Assembly: GCA_017163975.1 (NCBI GenBank)
Contig: JAFFSR010000136.1
Coordinates: 6,569,501-6,633,500, forward strand
Source: Anastatus disparis
Lineage: Eukaryota; Arthropoda; Insecta; Hymenoptera; Eupelmidae
Direction: 5' to 3'
DNA: 64,000 nt
The first letter of the stretch is position 1, and every line of letters starts with the position of its first letter. Shown piece after piece: positions 34,860-47,100 of the stretch. Below the pieces are notes generated by a model. It saw nothing but the letters and a program-made list of their open reading frames with translations, made no database searches and was not told the DNA's origin. The translations under genes and the position numbers were made by a program.

Positions 34860-37302
34860 ATGCAAATGAAAATAATACTGACTTTGTTGCCGTTACTACA
34901 ACTCGTCAGCACTTCGATTGTCGGGTCATTATTGGAAAGGGGTTCAAGGTCAGTTGTAAAAGGAGACGACGACGTGCCATTAATGACCACCAGCGTGACA
35001 AAACTAGGAAACACTTCCGGCAAACGACGTGATATCCGTTCGGTTACATTTATTCATAAACCAGACAATATCAGTTCTGGAGAGCATTTAATTAGAGGAC
35101 ACTTTGAATCTGATGACTTTATAAGGAAGGAAAAAATAAAGAGAGACTTAGCGCCAGGCAGCGAGCAACCTTGGATCGGAGGCGATTTAGATGATAAACA
35201 GTTCTTAAAAATGCATGCCTTTATTGTTAAGGATGAGGATGTACCCGATTGCGGCATTACTGCTGACAAAGTCACGTAAGTTGCCTGTGATTAATGATGT
35301 GAAAATAATTTAGAGATGAGACGGTAGTTTCTAACTTGTCTAATTCTTAATCTGCCGTTAATATCTTTGAACAGGTATTCAATCGATCAAATATATAATA
35401 AAATAACTGTTAATAACAGAAAATTATTTTAGATTAATTTAGATAGATCAAAATAAACATAATAATTAACTGTAATGATTAATATTAATGATTAACTATA
35501 ATTAAAAACTTGAATTTCAAATCATTTTAGCATTTTAAAAAAATTTTATTATTCTCTCTTGAATTTAACTTTTACTTATCTTGATGTTTTATAATTAATA
35601 TAATAAATTTTTACAGAATAAAAATAACAATATTTTTTTATGACTTTCGTTAGCATGAACTTTTTATTTAACGTTATCTCGTAAAATGTCATAGTTACTA
35701 ATATCGCAACATCCGTAGAAAAACAAGATATTTCATATGCAGCGGAATTATTTTAAATGATAATCAAGTTTTAACATCGGCCTCGTGCATGAATCGTGCG
35801 GACATATATGCGTAAGTAATCAAAGTTTTCTTTCTTTTTTTAAAATTAGAATGATACAAAATTTATTCAACTTGATTCGTTTGCATTAGTAACACGATAT
35901 CCTTTTTCCTTTGCAGATATAGCATCGATGCAGATCTTGCAGTGTTGATTGGAGCATTAGACGAGGATAGTTACGTTATCAAGATCAAGAGCTATGATAT
36001 ACATCCACATTACGTACCAGATCCTAATTCAATTGAACATCCTATAAACAATGTTGCCGTTATAACGCTTGCTTGTTCGTAAGTTAATGTAATTAAATTT
36101 TAATTTGATAATTTTAAAAAATTTTATTGAATTTCAAATTAAATTTGTTAATTATTTGTATGATTTTATCTTGTAAGTGTAACAAATTAATATTAATTTG
36201 GTTCGTCATGATATGATTTCAGAATACCTCGAAAATCAATGATCATTCCTGAATTACCTTCTAATGAATTTGATGATATTGGTCACATGTGTTGTGGAAG
36301 TAAATGTCAACTTTCAACAGTTATACAAGATTCAAATGTATTATTTATCTCATTAAATGAATAACTACATAATTTGATAATTATTTTAAAAATAATTTAT
36401 CTTTTTTTAGAATTATCATTTAGTACAAGCAATCGAAACTAAATATTTACCAAGTCCATTACACGCACACGCTCATTCGCATGATAGTACAGGAAAAATA
36501 TTTAGAAAAAGAGCTGCTGAAACAAATACCGATACCGATGAAAATGTAACTCAACAAGACAACGTCAATGACGAAACTAAGACTGATCAATCAGAAAAGA
36601 AAACTGATACTAAACAAGATGATGCAGATAAGACTAATGATCCAAATCAAACTGTTACAAATCAGCAAAGTGATTTGAGTAATGTAGATGAGACTGAAAA
36701 AGATCAATCAAAAGGAAATGGCGAAAACGATCAAGCCAATGGCGATAATATAAGTAAGACTGATCAACCGAAAAATGAAAATGATCCAAATAAAAATATA
36801 AATAAAGAAGATACCACCGTCGATGCACTTAAGACTGGTGATAAGTCAGAAGATGAGAGCATTCCGAATAAAAGTTCAATTAAACAAGTTAATGTTGATA
36901 ATACAGATAAAACTGATGATTCAAATAAAAATAATCTAAATAAACCTACTGCTAATCAGCAGAATGATAACAGTAATGTTGATGAGACTCAAAATAAGCA
37001 ACCAGAAAATCGAAGTGAAAATGATTCGGCAGGTCAACAAACCAAAACTGATGTAGTAAGGAAAAATGTCTTTTGTCCACCCTTGGGTTCTCCGCTTGTA
37101 GTGAATAATATTTTGGTAAGAAAAAAATTCGATTTTAAATATAACAGTATTTTATAATTAAATTATCGTTTAAATATATTTTTAGGTTGGTTTAATTGCT
37201 TATACATGCGATGACGAACAAAATTGGGTTGAATGGAAGTATGTCAATATAATTCATAACGTTAAATGGATACTTACGCAAATAAAAAAGGATTATGAAT
37301 AA
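34860..37302 (+). CDS. Secreted serine protease homolog 2, catalytically dead, with disordered insert
   Basis: Six exons: 34860-35275, 35719-35811, 35917-36078, 36223-36337, 36411-37115 and 37186-37302 (535 aa). Exons 2 and 3 have exactly the lengths (93 and 162 nt) and phases of those in homolog 1, showing tandem duplication. Signal peptide at about 1-23. An N-terminal segment with KIKRD and the shared HAFIVKDED precedes the core: CSGIILNDNQVLTSASC (146-162), IHPHY...NNVAVITLAC (198-223), CPPLGSPLVVNN (484-495), then YTC and a C-terminal helix with VKWILTQIKKDYE. The catalytic triad positions hold Ser161, Asn215 and Leu487. About 180 residues (about 297-478) rich in Asp, Asn, Lys, Thr, Gln and Ser are inserted before the GDSGGP-like strand. 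A His cluster HAHAHSHD (280-287) and FRKR come just before the insert. Unlike homolog 1 it has no C-terminal tail. Function unknown. Confidence 0.88.
36660..37000 (+). repeat. Degenerate in-frame repeat in the insert of homolog 2
   Basis: AATCAGCAAAGTGATTTGAG at 36660 and AATCAGCAGAATGATAACAG at 36954 lie 294 bp (98 codons) apart, each leading into SNVDET. Shorter DKTDD/KTDQ-type motifs recur between them. The insert therefore seems to have grown by internal duplication. Confidence 0.65.
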
Positions 37303-37352
37303 TTAAATTTAATTGAAGATTGTAAACAATATTAATTAACGTATTATTATTA

Positions 37353-37458
37353 AAGAGTTATTGAATTCTATGTTTATTGTTTTTATAAAATATTGCTGAT
37401 CAATTAAGAGTTATTGATTTCTGTGTTTATTGTTTTTATAAAATGCTGCTGATCAATT
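37353..37458 (+). repeat. 53-bp tandem duplication downstream of homolog 2
   Basis: Two adjacent copies start AAGAGTTATTGAATTCTATG (37353) and AAGAGTTATTGATTTCTGTG (37406) and end in GCTGATCAATT. They differ at only a few positions. They lie 50 bp past the stop codon, probably in the 3' UTR. Confidence 0.88.
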
Positions 37459-37510
37459 TATTATCAATTAATTATTATTGATTGATAGAAAAAATTAAAA
37501 AGTTTGTTAA

Positions 37511-37516
37511 AATAAA
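37511..37516 (+). terminator. Candidate poly(A) signal of protease homolog 2
   Basis: AATAAA about 210 bp after the TAA at 37300-37302, beyond the 53-bp tandem duplication. Weak evidence in such AT-rich sequence. Confidence 0.35.
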
Positions 37517-37738
37517 AAAAATCCATACTCAAAAAAATCCTCAAAAAAATATCGATTCATAATATATTTTTAATATTTTATGATTATTTTATGTAAGTTT
37601 TTTAAAAATACCGAACAATAATTCAGTATTGTTTATTACATATATTTAAAAATTTAAGTCATCAGAAAATCGCCAACAAATCGAAATAGACTAAATTAAA
37701 GTTAAAATAGAATAATAAAGTTATCAAATGTCCACAGG

Positions 37739-37844
37739 TATACCTGTATATATACCGCAGACCGATCGAAATCCAATGGTCTGCGTCAAGTTAGACGACA
37801 ATTCTCCATGGAAACCTCGAGTTGCTATCGACGAAACATGCTAA
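37739..37844 (+). CDS. Possible orphan exon, strand uncertain
   Basis: A GC-richer segment between very AT-rich flanks. On the plus strand an acceptor CCACAG precedes a 34-codon frame containing PQTDRNPMVCVKLDDNSPWK and ending in TAA at 37842-37844. On the minus strand acceptors at about 37845 and 37831 exist, but every frame reached from the neighbouring candidate exon stops soon. It contains an inverted repeat GCAGACC...GGTCTGC (about 37758-37785). I do not recognise the product. It could be the last exon of an unseen gene. Confidence 0.3.
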
Positions 37845-37859
37845 CCGAATTTACATATT

Positions 37860-39330
37860 CGATTTGTTGATAAGTACGAAAGTTACTAGCACGCGTTGGT
37901 TGATAAATTTAAAGTAACTTTTTAAAATGTTTATATGGAAATTGAAAAAAAAATGGTAACAATAATTTAATGAACAGTAAAATTCTAATTTTATTATACT
38001 TACTCAGTTTCGAGGTACTGGAAAACCCTATAAACGGGTCGACGATACATGAAGAGGTGACCCTCAACGCGCTCCACCATCATCCTAAATACCACTTCAT
38101 TCGCGTGATAGCACTATAAAACACTTATGTTAGGAAGTCATAATCGTGAAAAATCAATTTTTATAGGGTTCCATTATGGCAAATTCAAAATTTTAAATAA
38201 CTTTAATATTATAAATATGCAAAAATATATTTATTTTTAAAATTAATTTTCATTAGTATTATCAATTTGTATATTTTCAACTTGGTAGTTTGAATAATCT
38301 AAAAGAATATTTAAAAAAACTCCATAAAAACAAAAGTTTTTCTATTTTAAAAAAGTTTACTTTTTATACAAATACATTTATTTGAAATTACTTTATATTA
38401 GTTTGAATTCATATTTCATAATTAAATTAAGCAATATTAAAAAATATATTCTGGATTTAAATACGAAAACGTTAACCTTTGATAAAAAAAGAACAATGAC
38501 ATTTCACGGTATGACTACCTCTTTATTCACCGGTCACTGCTTTTCACTTCCGACACATCAGCTCTTCATCGTTTTCGCTCTTCAATATTCACAATCCGTG
38601 AAAAATTAGTTATGCTTTTTGTCTAATGTGCCGCAAAAGAAAAAAAAATGATAAATTTCTCGATGATGACGTAAATGCAAACTTTTTATTTTCTTTTTGT
38701 TTTGTATAAAGTTGTTCTTTTTTTTTTACGTTATGGTCAGTGCATTAGACAATGTTGCGCTGCGCAGCAGAAATCGATTGGCTTGTGTGCAGTAATTCTC
38801 TTTCTTTCTCTCACGTTGAAAATATCTTCTTTCTTTATTCCGTAGAAAAAAAAACAACACATAGGATCCGAGGTGCTATTTATTTCGCGGTACCTTGGCG
38901 TTGCTCCGCCATTTTTCACGGCCAACCTTTGTACAGCTGGGTAAGGATGTCTGGGCAATATTGTCGATGGTGCTTTTTTTTCTTATTAGACTTTTCTTAC
39001 ATTTGTTGAAAAGTAGAATTTGGATTTATCTATAAGGAAAAGAAATAATCAAAATGATATTTAAAGGATTAATTTTTGACATTGCCCGCTTTAAAGTTTA
39101 TGGAATTCATAGTGTTTTCTAATCGAGAGACAGCGTTCGTACAGACATATGTATATATTTTACATATTGCACCTTGAGTAGGTGTATACTTCGGATAAAT
39201 TTGTTGCATAAATTTTAGATATCTCAATAAGCATGAAAGCGGATTAATTCCCACGTGTCAATATAAAAATAATTAAAACTAAAAAGTTTTTATCAAATAA
39301 AAACTCGAATCCCCATTCCTGACCTTTTGG
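37860..39330. other. Mostly non-coding, with a GC-richer island at 38,740-38,970
   Basis: Apart from the candidate exon at 38004-38113, AT-rich DNA. The island has GCGGTACCTTGGCGTTGCTC and GCCATTTT, with CAGCTGG|GTAAGG resembling a 5' splice site on the plus strand and TTACCCAG an acceptor on the minus strand. It may be a promoter with a non-coding first exon. The short frames here have no recognisable features. Confidence 0.35.
38004..38113 (-). CDS. Possible orphan internal exon, strand uncertain
   Basis: A 110-bp GC-richer segment. On the minus strand it is bounded by acceptor TTTTATAG and consensus donor GTAAGTAT, with one open frame of 36 codons beginning CYHANEVVFRMMVERVEGHL. The plus strand is also open, from acceptor CTCAG to TAA at 38114-38116. 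The minus reading is favoured because both splice sites coincide with the change in base composition. Joined to the next minus-strand segment it would end within about a dozen codons. Product unrecognised. Confidence 0.35.
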
Positions 39331-40300
39331 TAGCCCTCTCTGAACTTGTCTCTCTCATGCCAGCACTTGTACACTTTTTACTTCACACTTTTTTTTATTC
39401 TTTCTACCCTTCTTTCCGTCGTAGCCTTGAAAGCTTGCAAGCTCTCGAGGCCTCGGCTTTGAAGAAAGAAGAGGTAACCGAGCCCTCGAGGCTTTTAAAG
39501 AACCTTACAGTAGCAAACCCCTTTTCTATAACAAATGAAAAGCGACGAGCTTTAACGAGAGGTAAAGAACAAAGAAAAAAATGTAAGCAACTTGTTTGAC
39601 CTGTAGGTAAACTCTTATAGAATCCACGAAAAAATCTTATGCTACATACGCATGATATAAGTTAATATATGCATTTAGAAAAAAGCAGGCTCGGATATAC
39701 GAAAGGGTGTATGATCTCGTAGGGGTGCAAGGTCAATTACAAGGTCGGCACTTTTCAACCCCTTTATATAAATTAAAAAGTTTTTCACACTCGATTACAT
39801 TGGCAAACTAACTCTTATGCTTATGATTAAATATTATATTTTTATTTATTTGTGAGGGAAAATGAAAAGCTCCGCTTACTTGTTCGCGGAAGGACGTGGA
39901 CGGACTGTGCGAGAGGGATGCTTTTATAAAGAACAAGAAGATAGGAGGAGAGCCGGCCGGCAGTTTTAGCTCCTTTTCTCTCTCTCTCTCTGTTTTAGCA
40001 TCTTCGTCTGACATTTGAAATCCAGTCACCGGCACCTGGCAACACCGGCGAGCACAAGAGCGCCGACGCAAAGGCTCTACAAACGAGAAAGAGAGAGACG
40101 GGCTTTGAAAATATATAGCGACGCTTGCGCTGGGCGCGGCAACAGAGTATTACAGCTAAAGCAGTACCACCAAGCTACCTATCCCGGTTTTATTCCCTTT
40201 CGGAAACTACCCCCCTCTCCCTTTTTCTCCTCGATATTTATATAAACGTTGCAATACGTTTCGTCGTAGCCATGCGATAGGAAATAAGGTGGGAAACGTA
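39330..40300. other. GC-richer island without a recognisable gene
   Basis: Local GC content rises sharply around 39,420-39,600 and 39,880-40,220. There is a CT-repeat tract at about 39975-39992 and GAGA tracts near 40,085. Short open frames exist on both strands (plus 39327-39599 and 40015-40245, minus 39808-40071) but none has a known motif or convincing splice support. A promoter, enhancer or 5' UTR is likelier. Confidence 0.4.
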
Positions 40301-42504
40301 AGGGAGAAAATTTTGCAGATAGATTTTGGGATTTAGATGGGGGATGGGATGTAACAATGAATTCTTATTAAGATTCGATAGAATTTTTATGCTGGGGTAA
40401 GATTTTAGTGAATTAATGAATGATGATTTATCTTAGGGAGGGAGCGGTTTGGATGTTTAACCACAAACAGATTTCCATGTTTATATATATTTATAGCAAT
40501 TCATATTTAATGATTTGAAAATTTACTAAAACCGATAATTCATGAACCAGTTTAACTTTTAGACAGAGATTTATTACAAAAAGTTTTTGAAGATTTTTTT
40601 TATAGTAAAAATTTTTTACGTAAATAAAAAGTATAAATATTTTATATGAAACAAGTATTAAACAAGTTTTTTATAAATTTTTGTCTACTTTTATGGACTT
40701 TACTTGTCTAATAATATCATTCTGATAACAAACAGTAAACTTTTTTATTTTATCATTCTCTTCTTTGTTTTCGTATTCGTTTCTCTATTTGGCTTTGTCT
40801 TTTCAGTTCACAAAGGTATGTACTCCTGGTATAGTATTTTTTTTTTAAAGTTTCATGTTTAAGAGTTTTTTTATGCTTGTTGTGAGTTCAGTGAGTGTCC
40901 ATTCTCTGTTTTTTTTATTGGTTTAGTATAGTTTCATGATGATGTCTGTTTCATATACAAGTCCATAAGCTTTGCTACGACTATTCACTGGCATTTTTTG
41001 AAAAGTCGAGTGTCGTTCGTATTTTCGAAAAAGAACAATTCATTGCATTTCTAGTTCAAAATTCATTTGTTTTTAGAAATTATTTTCTCTGTACAAATGA
41101 TAAAAATTAAAATAGTATTGAGACTGTATAATTTAAATTGGTTATTTAAAAAATTTTTAAATTCTTTGTGTTTTTATGAATTATAGTAAGATCACATTAT
41201 TTTTTATAAGGAAAAATTGTAAAATTATTTAAATTTTTAAATACTATAATAATTAGCATTTAAATGAATTCATAAAAGTTAATTCTTTAATGAAAACTTA
41301 AAATTTTAAAATTATTATCAGCCCAAAATTTATATTTTTAACCAGCCCTTAATCTGACGCAACGAGAAGTTTCGATGTATGCGGAGGGACTATGGGATCG
41401 TATCTTTTTCTCTCCATCGAGAGATTTCAAGGGTGTTGGGGGAGAAAAGACTACGAGGAGATACTAGGGAATTGGGCAAACCCGAAAGTAAAACCTTAGA
41501 TAGACTTTAAAAATATAGGGGAGATATTACTACTATCCACGAGGGATGGAGAGAATATGAAAAAAAGGAGCAAGAGAAAGAAAAGAGCAAAAACGAGTGT
41601 ATTTAATAAAGAAAAAGCTTAATGGCGCAAATAACATAGAAATTCGGCCAGTGATAATGCAAACGAGAAAAACAGCATATATAAAAGGCGCGTTGAGGAC
41701 AATGAGGGTAAAATGTGTGAACAATAAAGAAAAAAAAGGGAAAAGGGAAAGAGAAGTACTGTATATGATTGATGAGTGTTACGCGAGCACAATGGGGCCT
41801 CGTTGTGTTACTTGGAATATTTAAATGAGAAAGAACGAGTGCGTAGCGAGTTGAATAATAATGTTGAAAATTTTGTGCGCTTTTTATCGGTACTGCCACT
41901 TATTTTTTTTTATTAATATTGACACAGTAAATTGTTTATAATTGACTTTACTTGATGTATAATTTCAAAAATATATTCATGGCTTTAGATTATTTGAAAA
42001 ATTATAAATTTTTTGCAAGGAAATAGAATTTGAAAATTGCATCAGATATCTCAATTACTATTATTTATTTCATTAAGAAATCAAATTAAAAAATGAATCT
42101 TAATATAGAATTGTTAACTATTACTTAGCAAAGAAAAATAATTATTTCCAGCAACGAAGATTTCTTATAAATATGTATTTTGAAACTTTGAAAATATTAA
42201 CATTGAAACGAAGTAAATTTAATCTCGATAACATTCACAAAAGTTAAGATGCGAAACATGAATAATCACTCTAATATAAATAAACTTTTTAATGTATTCT
42301 AAAAATTATTGAATAATATCTTTAAAAAATTATGATTATTATTAAAATAAATAAAATCTCATAAAAATAATGTATGCTTTGAAACGAAAATCTTTTTAAC
42401 TTAATAACTCTATAAATATGAGCTTTATCAAAAAAGTTAACAAAGACTTCGATATCCCATGACCACCAGAACAAAAGCCATCTTCTAACCACATAAAAAC
42501 CACT

Positions 42505-42526
42505 ATATATATATATATATATATAT
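42505..42526. repeat. (AT)n microsatellite
   Basis: About eleven AT units within AT-rich DNA. Similar runs occur at 9075-9095 and near 42,670-42,690. Confidence 0.8.
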
Positions 42527-44159
42527 TTATATTTATAAAAGACGATCCAATTCCTCATCCAAAAAGAACATAACTCTCAAGCCCCCCCTTTATATACTTT
42601 TCCGTTGTTCAAGTATACACACGCAACGTTCCGCATCCTGCGTTCCCGTTTTTCTTAGTAATAATATATGTGTGTATATATATATATCTATATAATACAC
42701 ACGTGTTCCAAGTGCATGACCAATGCACAACGTGTATCGTACTGCACTTCCGTTTTACTAACCATATAGGGTTGTAAGCACAACTTTTTAATTGACTACT
42801 TTAGAATAGACTAATGCGCTATTGCGTTCGATGATTTTCAATTTACACTTTATAGCGGTATACATATATACACATACACACGAGCTTGGGCTTGGGCGTT
42901 AAGTCTCGCGTACATATCAGAAACCTCGTCATTCGTTGCGCGTTTTCATTACAGGAAAAAAAATGTATGCACGTGTGGCTTGCGCTGCGCGTGGAGCTGA
43001 ATGAAATTATGGAGACTCAGGTGTTTGAAGCTACGATTATTACATTGATGATGAGATAGCGTTATTTTTGTTTTTTATTATGATTGTTAAAACTATATTA
43101 AATATACAGTTTTATTGTAGCAAAAGAGGGTCCTGTTGAATAAGTCGTATTGGAAAATTTAAACTACAGTATGCTTAACTTCCTTCAAACATAAAATTGT
43201 AGTAAAAATAAAATATTTCTCTTTTATACATAGTAGATTTTCTTGTTTTATCCACAAAAAAGATTTTTTCTTCTTTTTTATAATGGAGGAAAAGGAAAAA
43301 TAGTTCTATAAATTTTAAAGTACTTTTCTGTTTTTACTTAATACAGTTCGGTGAGCAAGTCGACTTTTTGAGGTAAAAAAGAAATGAACAAGAGACCGGG
43401 TTGGCAAATATAAAAAGGTATACTATCTCAATTCAAAAATTTAAAATCATATGTTTAATCATGAAAATTAAACTTTGTACAAACTTAAAATAGAATCAGA
43501 ATATTGAAAACATTTTAATAATGTAAATATACTTTTAAAAATAATCATACATTCGGCCTTTTATCTTAAATTCAACAATTACTTGGAGTTGTGAGAATAA
43601 AATTAAAGATATAATAACAAAAGATATAAAAAAAGGTCTCGTATCTAATCAACGCAGGCCAAAAAAAGAGTTTATATGATATTTTTATATCATGTCGTCG
43701 AGGCATAAACTTTAATTACTCTGATTACACTACGCTTTTGAATGTGCCATTAACTGATAATTATACCAAATGGAAAACATAAAATAAAAGTCGCAACAAT
43801 GTCATGATGGAATTCCACGGCTTGTAAACCTAACAACTTATTACATACATTTGTCGATACTGTTCACAAAACTGCAAGAAAACAAACAAAAAACAGAAAC
43901 TCAAGAATTCAAGTTTATAGGCATATGACAATAAAAGAAATAGTAAAATAAAGTAACAAATTACCCGCACTTTCTTTCCGTAGTAAAGCATGAATTTGCA
44001 ATTACATTCGTCGAAACGCACGTGTACGCACAAGTAAAGTTTTTATTTTTGTAAAAAAAAGTAAAGAAAAAAATATACATGTATGTGCTAGGTGTAATTG
44101 ATGTGGTAATGTCAAGCCCGTAAATATTCAGTACAAACCTAACGTAAAATAAGTAGCCA

Positions 44160-44193
44160 GTCACGATACAGGACATCCTTCCTGTGTCGCGAC
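44160..44193. repeat. Short stable hairpin
   Basis: GTCACGATACAGGA and TCCTGTGTCGCGAC form a 14-bp stem with two wobble-type mismatches around a 6-nt loop. It is GC-richer than its surroundings. Role unknown. Confidence 0.5.
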
Positions 44194-47100
44194 AAATCGC
44201 GTGATAGTACTTTTACGAAATGAAAGTGACTGAAAAAGCTCTTTTAACGTGAGTAACTCTTCGGTGACTTTGGCTTTTATATTTTATATAAATAAAAATT
44301 ACAGTTTTATTTAATTTATATGTTTTTTTGATAGAAAAGATTTTTATGCGATGTATAAGAATCACTGAATTGTTAAAATTAACAAAGAAAAACGAAAAAG
44401 AAATAAAATCGTATGGTCAACAAAAGAATTTTCTGATGTTTTTATTCTTGCTTTCAAAAGAGTGTAACGTTGCGGAACGATCGAAATGTCAATGGATAAA
44501 TTCCATGAAATAACATCTTATTTTTTTGGTTTGTAATTTTTTTGTCAGAGAATCATGATTTTAACGATGTAAATAAAGTAGAGTTAATGATGATTTGATA
44601 GCTAAGAACGAAATAATTCAAAGATTAAATCTTGCTCAAATTAGTGTGGATAATTAATTAATAATTCGGACTAATGGTTTTGCAGAACTTAAGCAATGAT
44701 TCTATTATATTCATTTTTAATATTTTGTATGATATGGTTTTGTTGGCACGTTATCATCATAAGTTCTCATTATATCAAAATAACATTTTTCAATATAAAA
44801 ACATTTAAAAATATCATTTCAATTATTTTTATTATTAATTTATGTTATATATGACCAAATTTTCTATTTTAAGAAAAGAATTTTTTTTTTTACTAAAATC
44901 AATTATGACTATACAAAGTAAACAGCTGTAAATCCTAACGTATCAAGAGGTAATTTACAATTTTCTAAAGAATCAAAAATAAACCAACAACTTAAAAAAG
45001 TTTTTATTTTCTAAAACTTTTCAATTAGTAGTTAACGAAAGATATATACGAATTTTACAACCCATACAACAGTTACCTATCCTAAGTTTAATAAAATATT
45101 CCATTTTAATTTTTTTGTCTGCAACATATAATAGAAAAGCATTTCATTGAATGATAATTAGAAATTTTCATTACTACCAATTACTTTAGAGTCAGTGTAC
45201 CAAGTCATATTTTATTATTTATTTCTTTCTGTAGTGTATGTTTAATGCGAACTTATCGCGGAACTGCATCGTTGCCTACTAAAACTGCCGTATAGACCTT
45301 TTGGTAATAGTTTCACTCGTTATAAACTTTACCTAAGCATTTTTTTTTCTTTCATTGCAATATTTTTTTTTCTTTCCTCTTTAAAAGATCAAGCCTGCTT
45401 GGGCTTGATATACACGAAGCGAATAATTTGATGCATGGAGATTAATATTGTAAGCTAAGTAAACTGACATTAACTTGCTCTTACTCATTGCACGAGTTGT
45501 TTTATGAGCTGAAAAAACATTGTTAACCACGAGTAAACGTTTTTTTGTTTTCTAAAATATTGTATTTTTTTATTATTTTGATGTTACATTCGTATTATGT
45601 AACTTTGATTTCATAATAAATTTAAAATGAAGCTTATATTTAATTTTTAACAATCGATATTTAAATTACGTAATTTTAGATTAGAAGATATTTTTATTTA
45701 TTTAATGCAAAGCAAAAAGATATTCCAAAAAACACAGTTGAGATTTAATTATTCATTTGTTCAGAATTTATTGAAATTTCGCAATGTTGTGTATGTTCAG
45801 ATTGTTTGAAAAAAATGAGTGAACAAGACTAAATTTCGTTTTTTAAATCACTTAACTAGTTTGAAGTTAACTTGTTAATTTTGTTACACAAACGATAGTA
45901 AAAGATTTTATTTATAATTAAACAAGATTTCCATTCTCTAACAATCATAATCATTTTGAATTAAGTGCACAGACAAACTAGACAATATGCATTCTGACAA
46001 TGAAAGTAAAAATACGTTGTTTGTAAATTTCTTTCTTTTTTAAATCAAAGAAATGAAAGGTTAAAATTCATTACAATGCAATAAACACTTCCTTGTCCCA
46101 AACTTTCAACAATAACAACAACAACAACAAAACGAAAACAGACATTAATCCAGGCATAAATCATGAAAGTCTAGCTGTTATTTCAGCATTGGAAAAAAAA
46201 AGTCGAAAAAATCACGCGCGAAATTCATGCGCAAGAACAATTACAAAAAAAGGGTATCTACAAAAAAAAGTGACACGAAACAAGCATAAGCTAAAAAAGA
46301 GAAAAAAAATAAAGAGAGAAAGAAAGAGATAGGAAAAATTGTTGAAAGAATAAAAGAGAACATAAGAGCTCGGTAAAAGCAGCAATAGAGAGAAACACTA
46401 GACTAGTTTCCAAGGTGAAAACTGGTTTATAACCTAAGCTCCGAAGGAATATTCAGCATAGCTAATTATGCGGAAGAGGCTATATAGGTGCTACAAGCTT
46501 TTATATTCAACGAGACCCAGAGAAAGAGAGAAAACATCCCTGTACTTTATCGACAATTTTCTCTTCCTCTTTTCTTTCCTTTTTACATTTTTTTCTCTCC
46601 TCTTCTTGTCTTTTTCTCCGTAATATTCTTTACTATAGCCGTACTTTTACTTCTCTTTTTTTGATTCGTCAATCTTCTATAAAAAAAGCCCTTCCTAGCT
46701 TTCAACCCGGCCAACTGTACAGACATCTTTTTTTTTACTCGATTTTTTTCTTTTACCTAGAAAAAGTTCTTCGGCAACTTTTTAATAACTGAGTGATAAT
46801 GATGGGAGAAGCTTTTAGATTTAATATCGATGCGCTTTATTATCTGAATTTTTAATATTTCCGATATTTCATCAAGTGCGTTGAATAATACCAATAAGAA
46901 TTTTATTTCTTGGATATTCTATGTAGCGTATACAATGTAAGGGAATTATTGAAAGGTTGTATTTTTTTACAGAATTAATTAATTCCTGAATGACAGCTCA
47001 ATCGCCTGGATTTTTTTAATCATATTTCTATTATCATCGAAAGATCTAAAGTCGAATTTAGTTCGTATATGTAATAAAATTCTTTCATAATTTAAAAATC

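Noticed and set aside
39808..40071. Minus-strand frame beginning MRRRSCARRCCQVPVTG
   Set aside because: Arg/Cys richness reflects a GC island with GA tracts; no partner exon or motif. Left as a possible regulatory island.
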